This document shows, one piece after another, positions 17,464-25,107 of a DNA stretch of 41,326 bases. How positions within the stretch are numbered: the first letter of the stretch is position 1; each line of letters begins with the position of its first letter. This DNA comes from an uncultured Planctomycetaceae bacterium (GTDB lineage Bacteria > Planctomycetota > Planctomycetia > Gemmatales > Gemmataceae). The DNA is taken from positions 1-41,326 of the forward strand of contig CALARU010000175.1 of the NCBI GenBank assembly GCA_937888715.1, written 5' to 3'. The position numbers were made by a program, and so were the translations under genes. Under the pieces are notes generated by a model, which searched no databases, was not told where the DNA came from, and saw only the letters and a list, made by a program, of their open reading frames with translations.

Positions 17464-17610
17464 GGCGGGGTCTCCTTGGGGGGACTTACATCAAGCATTA
17501 ATTTGTCTGATTAATTCTATACTTCATTGCACCTATTGAGTCTGAAAAGGTGTAAAATAAATTAGAGAGCCACAGCGACTAGCCCAATTTCTAAGATTCT
17601 CGGAGGCCCC
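17464..17610. promoter_or_regulatory. Divergent promoter region of the lysine-degradation genes
   Basis: 147 bases separate the minus-strand aminotransferase start from the plus-strand decarboxylase start, so both promoters must lie here. GGAGG stands seven bases before the plus-strand ATG. A weak plus-strand box pair (TTGAGT about 17537, TAAATT 17559) is possible. No clear operator is visible. Confidence 0.5.
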
Positions 17611-18564
17611 ATGACACAAATTCCTCTAGGTCCACACCATGCCCTACATTCTAAAAATGCTTCAGAGCGATTTATTTTGAACCTCTTCGATCGGTTGTGG
17701 GAAAAGTTCCGATCCCGGGTTAGCTATGTGAATAACTACGAAACATTAATTCACGAAGCTGGCGCATCGTTCTTTAACGATCATATTGCCCTCCGAACTT
17801 TCTGCAGCCAAAACCCCCTTGCGGGTATCTCCTCAATCTCGCGCATTTTTGAAGCTTTGGGCTACCGAGGGGCGGATTGTTATAACTTTGAAGACAAACA
17901 CTTAAGTGCTATTTATTTCCAACACCCGCAACCCTCTTTCCCCAAAGTTTTCATCTCCGAATTACGCACTTGGGAATTGAAACCCTCCTCCAAGCACATC
18001 ATCCATGGCGCACTTAAAACACATCGCACCAACCTTCCAGAATCTTTCCTCACAGACCTTCATCACCTTAAAACAAAATCGGAATCCTCGAGAGCTTCTC
18101 TTTTAGAGGAAGCGGTTGAATTCTTCCACGAACTGCCCTGGCATATACCCGAAAAATCCGACCTACTCGAACTTAATCTCGATTCCCAGTACGCTGCATG
18201 GGTTTTGGTGCATGGCTACAATGTGAATCATTTTACTTCGTTGATCAACTCGCATAAGGTGCCCGCATTGGATGACATAGAAAAAACTACCGATGCGCTT
18301 TTGAAAGCGGGTGTTCCAATGAAAAAAGAAATCGAAGGGGTAAGGGGCAGCAAGCTAAGGCAGACTGCGACTGAAGCTGTTTTAATTGATGTACCTGTTT
18401 TGGAAAATGGGAAGATGACAAAGATCCCGTGGACTTACGCCTACTTCGAGTTGGCACAACGGGATACATTCAAGGATTTAGGAACGGGAAAACTATTGCG
18501 CTACGAAGGATTCCTAGGGCCGCAAGCTACCAACCTTTTCGACATGACAAAAATTGCAACCTAG
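17611..18564 (+). CDS. DUF1338 2-oxoadipate dioxygenase/decarboxylase (HglS/YdcJ family)
   Basis: Family members such as Pseudomonas putida HglS use Fe(II) and O2 to convert 2-oxoadipate to D-2-hydroxyglutarate in lysine breakdown. The 317-residue protein has the conserved DHIALRTF motif with metal ligand His58 and the nearby substrate Arg62. HGYNVNHFT holds the second ligand His207 and YFELAQR the third ligand Glu280, a vicinal-oxygen-chelate fold triad. It is divergent from the aminotransferase-ALDH7 operon with only 147 bases between. Its stop overlaps the stop of the downstream convergent selenoprotein gene (shared CTAG at 18561-18564). Family assignment is strong; the exact reaction follows from family and context. 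Confidence 0.9.
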   Translation: MTQIPLGPHHALHSKNASERFILNLFDRLWEKFRSRVSYVNNYETLIHEAGASFFNDHIALRTFCSQNPLAGISSISRIFEALGYRGADCYNFEDKHLSAIYFQHPQPSFPKVFISELRTWELKPSSKHIIHGALKTHRTNLPESFLTDLHHLKTKSESSRASLLEEAVEFFHELPWHIPEKSDLLELNLDSQYAAWVLVHGYNVNHFTSLINSHKVPALDDIEKTTDALLKAGVPMKKEIEGVRGSKLRQTATEAVLIDVPVLENGKMTKIPWTYAYFELAQRDTFKDLGTGKLLRYEGFLGPQATNLFDMTKIAT

Positions 18565-18911
18565 GAACAGAACTTCTTGTACGCTTCTTCATTAAATCCA
18601 ATGTAAAGGGTGCTACCTACCAAAAGGGTGGGCGCCCGTAAGTTGCCTGTTGGGCCCATCATTAACGCAGCAATATCTTCATTGCTTGGCTTATCTTTTT
18701 TCAAATCCAGAGTGGTAATTTTACTGCCCTTAGCAGCAATGATGGTGCTAGCTTTTTGGGCGAGGGCCAAAGCCTCTTTCAAACCGATTTTGGTTTTAGA
18801 GGCATCAATAGTTTCGGTAATGGTATGGCTGATAGGCTCAAGAAACTCCTGAGCTTTTTTACAGGTTGTTCACCCTTTGCGATGGTACTGCCAAGCGATT
18901 TTTACAGTCAT
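18561..18911 (-). CDS. ArsC/Spx-like thioredoxin-fold selenoprotein with in-frame UGA (UxxC)
   Basis: The reading starts at the ATG at 18909-18911, with AAGGAG six bases upstream. It encodes MTVKIAWQYHRKG, then TGA at 18870-18872 (codon 14), then TTCKKAQEFLEP and on to a TAG at 18561: 116 residues if TGA is read through. The TGA occupies the first Cys of the CxxC motif of ArsC/Spx/YffB-like proteins, giving Sec14-Thr-Thr-Cys17. The C-terminal half has the RAPTLLVG segment with the expected cis-Pro. A hairpin follows the TGA. The gene lies 60 bases downstream of a Rieske ferredoxin gene on the same strand. Its role is probably a small redox enzyme. Sequencing error or nonsense mutation is possible but less likely. 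Confidence 0.82.
18836..18854 (-). promoter_or_regulatory. Candidate bacterial SECIS hairpin
   Basis: Starting 15 bases after the UGA on the minus strand, GCUCAG (18854-18849) pairs with UUGAGC (18841-18836), including a G-U pair next to a 7-base loop GAGUUUC. Bacterial SECIS elements are short stem-loops just downstream of the UGA with a G at the start of the apical loop for SelB contact. Position and loop fit. Confidence 0.65.
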
Positions 18912-18971
18912 GATTTTCTCCTTATCAATATCATAGGTCGTTATCTAATGTTAATTCCAACTAAGTTCTTA

Positions 18972-19298
18972 CTATTTGGGTTGGTTGTTTGCGGGGGTCT
19001 CTAGAAAAATCTCATCATCCACCACAGACACATTGTAGCAACCAACTTTTAATCTTGGGTTATCGGCCCAAGCACCATCGCATAAGCGGAAACGCCAAGC
19101 ATGCCATGGGCAGGTAACCGTGCCATCTTCTACATGGCCACCACTAAGGGAAGCGCCCATGTGTGGGCAAAAATCATCGATTGCAAAGTATTTTCCTTGC
19201 TGATGATAGATTCCCACATACTTTTCTTCAACTTCGATGGTATGAACCTGGCCTTCGGGAAGTTCGCTGACTTTGCACACCTTGTGAAGTTTCGACAT
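18972..19298 (-). CDS. Rieske [2Fe-2S] ferredoxin (NirD/BphA3-like)
   Basis: A 108-residue soluble Rieske protein. The cluster ligands are Cys44 and His46 in CPHMGASLSGG, and Cys63 and His66 in CPWHAWRF. The N-terminus (KVCKVSELPEGQVHTIEVEEK) is typical of small Rieske ferredoxins serving oxygenases or nitrite reductase. It has no signal peptide, so it is cytoplasmic. It is the first gene of a minus-strand pair with the UxxC selenoprotein 60 bases downstream. An electron-transfer partnership is conceivable, as is service to an oxygenase elsewhere. No oxygenase or reductase component lies next to it. Confidence 0.92.
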   Translation of the reverse strand: MSKLHKVCKVSELPEGQVHTIEVEEKYVGIYHQQGKYFAIDDFCPHMGASLSGGHVEDGTVTCPWHAWRFRLCDGAWADNPRLKVGCYNVSVVDDEIFLETPANNQPK

Positions 19299-19395
19299 AA
19301 CTAGAACCTCTTATGAGTTACCTGGTTGCATAAAAAGACACTTTTATTGTACAAAGGAAAGAGTGAAATAACTCAGTAGTAAGGAAAATAAACCC

Positions 19396-19950
19396 ATGCT
19401 TGAAATTGAACAAAAGTTTGAAGTAACATCATTTCAAGAACTTGAGAAGAAATTAGCTTTAAGAAATGTGCAGTTAGCAAAAGAAGAGTACGAAGTGGAT
19501 CATTATCTAAATGCTCCCGATCGAGATTTTGCAAAGACTGGCGAAGCGTTTCGTATCCGAAGAATAGGTGATTCGAACTTTCTTACCTATAAGGGGCCAA
19601 AGCTAGATTCCAAAGTTAAAATGCGTGAAGAAATCGAAGTGCCCATCCCTGCGGGAGAGTTCGGGTTTCAGGATCACCTTAAAGTATTCCTAGCTTTGGG
19701 CTACAAGTTTGTTGCAAGGGTAAGCAAAAGAAGAAGAACCTATAGTTTAAACGTTGAGGGCTTTGACATCGCCTTCAGCCTTGATGAAGTGGAAACCCTC
19801 GGGCTACATGTAGAAGTTGAAATTGTGGCAGAAGAACAAGACTCTGCACGGGCGATTGCAGTAGTGCAAAAACTCTCAGAGGAATTGGGATTGAAACAAG
19901 TACAACCCAAATCCTACCTCAGGTTAGTTCTGGAGAAAATGAATGGCTGA
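19396..19950 (+). CDS. CYTH-domain protein (class IV adenylate cyclase-like)
   Basis: 184 residues, a single CYTH triphosphate-tunnel domain. The hallmark ExExK is Glu3-Ile-Glu5-Gln-Lys7. Basic and acidic strands follow, with RIRRIGDSNFLTYKGP and MREEIEV, then FDIAFSLDEVETLGLHVEVEI. Members include CyaB class IV adenylate cyclases, thiamine triphosphatases and inorganic triphosphatases, and the sequence does not decide between them. The length and the CyaB-like EVDHYLNAPDRDF region slightly favour the CyaB branch. It overlaps the start of panC by 8 bases, so the two are co-translated. Confidence 0.87.
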   Translation: MLEIEQKFEVTSFQELEKKLALRNVQLAKEEYEVDHYLNAPDRDFAKTGEAFRIRRIGDSNFLTYKGPKLDSKVKMREEIEVPIPAGEFGFQDHLKVFLALGYKFVARVSKRRRTYSLNVEGFDIAFSLDEVETLGLHVEVEIVAEEQDSARAIAVVQKLSEELGLKQVQPKSYLRLVLEKMNG

Positions 19951-20806
19951 GATGCAAACTGCGACCACAATTGAACAATTACGAACTCTCGTGTCTTGCG
20001 CCAAGAAATCGGGTAGCAAAATTGGATTTGTCCCTACTATGGGTGCCCTCCATGAAGGGCATATCAGCTTGGTCCACGAAGCTAAAAAGCACTGCGATTT
20101 TGTTGTGTTTTCAATCTTTGTCAACCCGATGCAGTTCGGCCCTAACGAAGATTTTCACCGCTATCCACGGCCTTTGCAGGATGACCTCAAACTTTGCACC
20201 GATGCCGGGGTGAACCTTGTCTTTATTCCTTCTGTCGAAGAAATGTATCCCACAGGTTTTTCAACTGTTGTAGAGGTGAATGGGCTTACCAACAACTTGT
20301 GTGGCAAAAGTAGGCCGGGCCATTTCAAAGGTGTTACCACGGTGGTAATGAAATTATTCGGCCAGGTACAACCCGATGCTGCCTATCTGGGCCAAAAAGA
20401 TGCCCAGCAGGCATTGGTGATCAAAAGAATGGCTCGTGATCTTGATTTACCTATCGAAGTGGTGATTTGCCCAACACTAAGGGAAGCTGATGGCTTAGCG
20501 ATGAGTTCGCGCAATCGCTATCTTTCAAACGAACAAAGGTCCGTTGCACCTTTGATCTACAAAGGTTTATGTTTATTAAAGGAAGATGTAGCTTTAAGAA
20601 AACATGAATCAAGTGCACAATATCGCCTAGATTTGTTAAAGCGACTTGAAGCCATACCAAATGGCGTGGTCGATTATGTAGAAATAGTGAATGCAGATTC
20701 GCTGGAAGTTCTGGAAAAAATGAACGGTATAGTTTTAATTGCTGTTGCATTAAAGTTGGGTAATACCAGATTGATTGATAACATAATTATAAATACCTCC
20801 GCCTGA
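19943..20806 (+). CDS. panC: Pantothenate synthetase
   Basis: Joins pantoate and beta-alanine using ATP in vitamin B5 / coenzyme A synthesis. The 287-residue enzyme has the HIGH-like ATP motif PTMGALHEGHISLV (about residues 30-43), the FVNPMQFGPNEDF pantoate region, GKSRPGHFKGV, GQKDAQQ, and the KMSKS-like SSRNRYLS loop. All catalytic motifs are intact. The start ATG overlaps the end of the CYTH gene. No panB or panD is adjacent. Confidence 0.96.
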   Translation: MAEMQTATTIEQLRTLVSCAKKSGSKIGFVPTMGALHEGHISLVHEAKKHCDFVVFSIFVNPMQFGPNEDFHRYPRPLQDDLKLCTDAGVNLVFIPSVEEMYPTGFSTVVEVNGLTNNLCGKSRPGHFKGVTTVVMKLFGQVQPDAAYLGQKDAQQALVIKRMARDLDLPIEVVICPTLREADGLAMSSRNRYLSNEQRSVAPLIYKGLCLLKEDVALRKHESSAQYRLDLLKRLEAIPNGVVDYVEIVNADSLEVLEKMNGIVLIAVALKLGNTRLIDNIIINTSA

Positions 20807-20836
20807 AAAGGCCGTCATAATAAACGGGAATAAAAT

Positions 20837-22444
20837 ATGCCTCACCCCCTTTTTACTCCTGAAATAGAGCATTGCATCAGAAGCAATGACCCCGAAACCA
20901 TGCGGGAATTTTCCGAAGCTTTGCACCCTGCAACCATTGCAGAGGCTTTGGATGGGAACTTCAAGGTTGAAGATACTTGGCGCTTTCTTCAAGAAACCCC
21001 GATCGACAACCAAGCCGAGATTTTTTCATACCTCCCCACCGAAGAACAAGTTCGACTAGTGAAGGGAGTGGGCAGGCCTCATATGGCAAAACTTATCGAG
21101 CGCATGTCGCATGATGATCGCGCTGCTCTTCTTAGGCACTTAGATCCTGCGGTAACCGAGGCCATTTTAAGGTTGATCGATGATGCAGAACGCAGAGATA
21201 TCGCTTCTCTAGTAAATTTCCCCGAAGATACCGCGGGCGCTATCATGACCACAGATTATGCTTGGCTTCCCGCCAACATTACTGTGGAAGAATCTTTAGA
21301 GCGATTAAGATTGCAGGCCCCTGATCGCGAGACGATTTATTATGTTTATCTCGTTGATGAAAATCGCAGGCTGCAAGGTGTGGTTTCTTTAAGAACCCTA
21401 ATCCTCGCCCCCAGAAAAGATATTCTTGCAGATATCATGGAAACCCAGATCGTTACTGTCAAAGTAACCGATCCCAAAGATAGGGTTGCCCAATCGATGG
21501 CGCGTTATGATCTTCTTGCCATCCCCGTCGTCGACAAGGAGGCCAAGCTGGTAGGTATTGTGACGCATGATGATGCAATGGATGCTGTGGTTTCTGCTGC
21601 GACTGAAGATGTGCATCGTATGGGTGGTATGGAACCCATGAAAGATAGCTACCTAGATGCAAGCTTCACTCTTGTTTGGCGAAAAAGATCTGTCTGGCTT
21701 TCTTGCTTGTTCCTTGCAGAATTATTCACCTTTACAGCATTGGCTTATTTTGAAGATGCCATTGCCCAAGTGGTGGTGTTGAGTTTATTTGTTCCCCTTT
21801 GCATTTCCACGGGTGGAAACTCTGGGTCGCAAGCAGCGACTTTGATCACCCGAGCCATGGCGCTTAATGAAGTGAACCGTAAGAACTGGTTTCGCATTTT
21901 CAAACATGAACTTCTAATGGGCCTAGCACTGGGCCTGACCCTTGGGGGCATTGGTTTCATCAGGGCTGCCCTAACCCCCGACCATATCCGCGGAAGTTCT
22001 CACCCTAGGCATGAATCCTTCAAGGTAAAGGTTGCACCAAGTACACCTTTGGCCCTTAATAAAGAGGGCATCTATGAGATCATCCCAGATACCGAACAAG
22101 TCATTCATAGCCATAAGTCCGAAAAAATCCGACTGCCTGAAGCTTCAAAATTAAAGGAACCCACCCTCCAAGATGGGCAGCTTGTTTACGAATTCCCCAA
22201 GGGTTGTTCGTTGATCACGCCCTCCGTTGATCGCTGGAAACTTGCAGCAGTGATTGGTTTTTCGGTGGCAGGAATATGCTTGTGGGGAACCGTGGTTGGT
22301 TCCATGTTACCACTTGTATTTGACCGCTTTGGTGTTGACCCGGGCATTGCATCAAGCCCTTTCGTTGCAACTTTTGTCGATGTTACAGGAATCGTTATTT
22401 ACTTTTCCATCGCTGGAATCTTCCTAGGCGACTTGTTACATTAA
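20837..22444 (+). CDS. mgtE: MgtE-family magnesium transporter with an extra loop in the membrane domain
   Basis: 535 residues, against about 450 for the typical family member. Order: an N-terminal superhelical domain (about 1-130), a CBS pair (about 135-265), then the five-helix channel domain. Channel motifs GGNSGSQAATLITRAMA and SPFVATFVDVTGIVIYF are intact, the latter with the selectivity Asp. Unusually, about 87 hydrophilic residues (about 378-464) sit between the third and fourth membrane helices, where relatives have a short loop. MgtE channels close when cytosolic Mg2+ binds the N and CBS domains. It lies 30 bases after panC and is followed by a strong terminator. Confidence 0.93.
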   Translation: MPHPLFTPEIEHCIRSNDPETMREFSEALHPATIAEALDGNFKVEDTWRFLQETPIDNQAEIFSYLPTEEQVRLVKGVGRPHMAKLIERMSHDDRAALLRHLDPAVTEAILRLIDDAERRDIASLVNFPEDTAGAIMTTDYAWLPANITVEESLERLRLQAPDRETIYYVYLVDENRRLQGVVSLRTLILAPRKDILADIMETQIVTVKVTDPKDRVAQSMARYDLLAIPVVDKEAKLVGIVTHDDAMDAVVSAATEDVHRMGGMEPMKDSYLDASFTLVWRKRSVWLSCLFLAELFTFTALAYFEDAIAQVVVLSLFVPLCISTGGNSGSQAATLITRAMALNEVNRKNWFRIFKHELLMGLALGLTLGGIGFIRAALTPDHIRGSSHPRHESFKVKVAPSTPLALNKEGIYEIIPDTEQVIHSHKSEKIRLPEASKLKEPTLQDGQLVYEFPKGCSLITPSVDRWKLAAVIGFSVAGICLWGTVVGSMLPLVFDRFGVDPGIASSPFVATFVDVTGIVIYFSIAGIFLGDLLH

Positions 22445-22458
22445 CCTCACAAATAGAA

Positions 22459-22496
22459 AAAAAGCCTTTGCAAGGATCACCCTGCAAAGGCTTTTT
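22459..22496. terminator. Bidirectional Rho-independent terminator
   Basis: AAAAAGCCTTTGCA (22459-22472) and its exact complement TGCAAAGGCTTTTT (22483-22496) flank a 10-base loop. The A and T runs on both sides let it serve mgtE on the plus strand and the convergent DUF2203 gene on the minus strand. Confidence 0.93.
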
Positions 22497-22515
22497 GTTT
22501 GCGTCTCACGCAGAA

Positions 22516-22971
22516 TCAAGTAGTGCCTTTATGCTTTGGCAATATAGACCTGCGGGTATCCAGTGGATCGGATTGATAGCGCCATCCTACCACATGATCT
22601 TCATGATAAAGTTCCAAGATAAACCAAGCCAGTTGTTCCTCCTCGATGAAAGGGATCGCAACCACTCCATTTGCAGGCGAAGCCACAAACATGCCCATAC
22701 TCTCGAGCTCCGCAACATCCTGATTGCATTTTGAGCTCGCAGTTTCAGAATCCATCTGGGCTTCTTGCTTTGCGATGAACGCAGATCGATCTGGGCGCCC
22801 TAGGCGCTGACCAATCTTGTTTAAACGGTGGTTGGCAAACTGCATTGCCAAGTAGTTTTCTCGCAGCGAGCGTATAACTTCAAGAAGGTAAGGCAGAGCT
22901 TTTATAGTTTGATCATAAGACCAAACTTGAATTAGCTGCTGCTTCCGTTTTTTTCCTGGATTGCGCTTCAT
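22516..22971 (-). CDS. DUF2203 family protein
   Basis: 151 residues, cytoplasmic. The N-terminus is basic, followed by a helical segment (ALPYLLEVIRSLRENYLAMQ). The C-terminal motif region is ELESMGMFVASPANGVVAIPF then FILELYHEDHVVGWRYQ, matching DUF2203, whose members have a Leu-Glu-x-x-Gly stretch followed by a conserved Trp-His/Tyr region. No biochemical function is known. It converges on mgtE across a shared terminator and is not in an obvious operon. The call rests on the pattern only. Confidence 0.7.
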   Translation of the reverse strand: MKRNPGKKRKQQLIQVWSYDQTIKALPYLLEVIRSLRENYLAMQFANHRLNKIGQRLGRPDRSAFIAKQEAQMDSETASSKCNQDVAELESMGMFVASPANGVVAIPFIEEEQLAWFILELYHEDHVVGWRYQSDPLDTRRSILPKHKGTT

Positions 22972-23266
22972 GACTAGGCCCTCCCTAATGTTAAAGGAAG
23001 AGAGAACGGCCAGAACTTCCCTTTTGGGTACCGCCTCCTAGATTTTAAGCTTTAAGCTATTGATGTACCCCTGTTAGCCACCTAAGTTGGTGATCTACCA
23101 GAAATAGAACTTAAGCAGGGTTCCGGACCTGCACAAGCCTTGCATCTTTGCTTACACATAATCTTATTAGTCTGAGAGGAGAAAAAGTTCACATAAAAAC
23201 GATATTTCTGATGGTTTTTTTAAAAATTATTCCGCCTGTACGCTGTAGTTTTGCAATAATAATATC
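22972..23266. other. Divergent intergenic region before the site-2 protease gene
   Basis: About 295 bases holding the promoters of the DUF2203 gene (minus) and the protease gene (plus). No gene, hairpin or clear promoter pair stands out. No strong ribosome site is visible before the ATG at 23267. Confidence 0.35.
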
Positions 23267-24115
23267 ATGTTTACCTCTATCAAACTCGGATCACCATTTG
23301 GCATAAGTGTTTACATCCATCCAGCCTTTTGGTTGCTACCTATTTTTTATCTCTTTTCGAATCTTAAAGAGGCATCTTTATTTCATAGTATTTTAGAAGT
23401 TCTGCTACTTTTTGCGGTTTTTTTCTGTGTCATCCTTCATGAATTTGGACATGCTTTTGCTGCCCGAATTTTTGGTATCCAAACCCGTGATATAACTATT
23501 TATCCCATGGGAGGAGTCGCACGCCTTGAAAGAATGAGTGAAGATCCTTTTGAAGAACTGGTGATCTCTCTCGCAGGGCCTGCAGTTAATTTGCTAATCT
23601 TTCTTCTGCTTTTACCCATCTGCTTTAATTTTTCTGCAGCTCCTTTTGATTTCGAAAATCTTACTCCCCCTAACTCTCTTTCAGGCAGCTTAAATCATTA
23701 CTTGAAAATGCTCATGATTTCTAACCTCGGACTCTTAATTTTTAATCTACTTCCCATTTTCCCCATGGATGGCGGGCGGGTGCTCAGGGCTTTGCTTAAC
23801 CTTGCGGTAGGCTTTTCCAATGCTACGGTAATTTCTGTAACCCTGGGCAATTTGGGCGCCATCTTTCTCGTCTTCCTTGGGCTCTTTTCCTCCAACTACA
23901 TTCTTATTTTACTCGCATTCTTTGTCTTTATTGCAGGCAGGCAAGAACTCATGATGTTAAAGAATAAGCGCAACTTCCATGGAAACTTTACTTCCACACC
24001 TTCCGGAACCTCCAACCCCGCTAACTTCTCCGGATTGGCCTGGGATCCACAACGAAAAATCTGGGTCCAGTTTGGCGCTGGCAACACACCCCCTTTTTCT
24101 AACAACCCAGAATAA
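23267..24115 (+). CDS. Site-2 protease (M50 family) membrane metalloprotease
   Basis: 282 residues with about six membrane segments. The zinc site is HEFGH (His58, Glu59, His62) inside a membrane helix, and the third ligand Asp168 is in NLLPIFPMDGGRVLRALL. The start, KLGSPFGISVYIHPAFWLL, is typical of SpoIVFB/Rip3-like M50 enzymes. The C-terminal 40 residues are a Ser/Thr/Pro/Asn-rich cytosolic tail instead of the CBS pair often found. Such proteases cut membrane-bound regulators inside the bilayer; the substrate is unknown. It lies upstream of the Mla genes on the same strand, with about 140 bases between, so operon membership is uncertain. Confidence 0.9.
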   Translation: MFTSIKLGSPFGISVYIHPAFWLLPIFYLFSNLKEASLFHSILEVLLLFAVFFCVILHEFGHAFAARIFGIQTRDITIYPMGGVARLERMSEDPFEELVISLAGPAVNLLIFLLLLPICFNFSAAPFDFENLTPPNSLSGSLNHYLKMLMISNLGLLIFNLLPIFPMDGGRVLRALLNLAVGFSNATVISVTLGNLGAIFLVFLGLFSSNYILILLAFFVFIAGRQELMMLKNKRNFHGNFTSTPSGTSNPANFSGLAWDPQRKIWVQFGAGNTPPFSNNPE

Positions 24116-24259
24116 CCAGCATAACCCCTACAACCTTCACCTTCTTCGTCCTGCTTTTTCCTCTCCCTCTTTTTCTACGCTTAGACAAGCCCTGACTGTG
24201 CCGATCTTCTAGATACGATAGTATTTCGGCATGGATTGCCGGAGCTTTTGGGAGGCAGG

Positions 24260-25093
24260 ATGTCTGAACCTTTAAGAAAAGAAATTAAATCCGCTCTAAA
24301 TAAAGTCTCACAGGCCTTTGCTGCCTTGGGAGATTTTACTACCTTTTCTGCTCTTTCCATTGCAACCATTATTAAAAAACCCTCAGCCGGTACCATGATT
24401 CCCATTTGCTTCAGAGTTGGTGTGCAAAGCGTTCCCGTGGTTGCTATTACCGGTATGTTCATTGGTATGGTGATGGCTATCCAAGTTTTTTCCCAGTTTC
24501 AATCATTAGGTATGGCTACCCAAATCGGACAGATCATCAATGTTTCCGTGATCAAAGAACTTGGCCCGGTGCTTGCTGCAACAATGCTTGCAGGAAGAAT
24601 TGGCAGTTCGATGGCTGCGGAGTTGGCGACCATGCGGGTCACTGAACAAGTAGATGCTTTGATTTGTCTGGGCGTTAATCCATTGCATTATCTGGTTTTA
24701 CCCAGGGTACTTGCATGCGTATTATTGATTCCCATATTAACGGTATTGGCAAATTTCATGGGAGTATTTGGGGGCAGCATGGTCTGCACGGAGATATTCA
24801 AGGTAGACCCATATCACTACTGGCAAAATTCGCGCGGACATATTCAAATTTGGGATCTCTCGGTTGGCTTGATCAAACCCATTTTCTTCGGGGCTGCAAT
24901 CTCTCTTATTTCTTGCCATCGCGGCATGAATTCGCGAGCAGGTGCTGAAGGCGTTGGCAAAGCTGCAACCTCGGCATTCGTCTGGTCGTTTATGTCGATA
25001 TTGGTGCTCGACTTTTTCTTGGCGCTTTTCTTCAATAACTTACATCAAGCCATTTGGCCTGATAATTCCATTAAAACATTTGGACCCAAATAA
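24260..25093 (+). CDS. mlaE: MlaE-family ABC transporter permease
   Basis: 277 residues from the ATG at 24260, which has GGGAGG about five bases upstream; a TTG start at 24236 is less likely. It is the membrane subunit of an MCE-type lipid transporter moving phospholipid between inner and outer membranes. Family hallmarks are GMFIGMVMAIQV, the ELGPVLAATMLAGRIGSSMAAEL stretch with the EQVDAL coupling segment after it, and five or so membrane helices. It is directly followed by the ATPase and MCE genes in the order mlaE-mlaF-mlaD. Confidence 0.93.
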   Translation: MSEPLRKEIKSALNKVSQAFAALGDFTTFSALSIATIIKKPSAGTMIPICFRVGVQSVPVVAITGMFIGMVMAIQVFSQFQSLGMATQIGQIINVSVIKELGPVLAATMLAGRIGSSMAAELATMRVTEQVDALICLGVNPLHYLVLPRVLACVLLIPILTVLANFMGVFGGSMVCTEIFKVDPYHYWQNSRGHIQIWDLSVGLIKPIFFGAAISLISCHRGMNSRAGAEGVGKAATSAFVWSFMSILVLDFFLALFFNNLHQAIWPDNSIKTFGPK

Positions 25094-25107
25094 GGATCGT
25101 GCTGCGA

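Noticed and set aside
18561-18782. Short 73-codon protein with a TTG start
   Set aside because: This is only the 3' part of the UGA-containing gene; the proper ATG with AAGGAG lies at 18909-18911 in the same frame.
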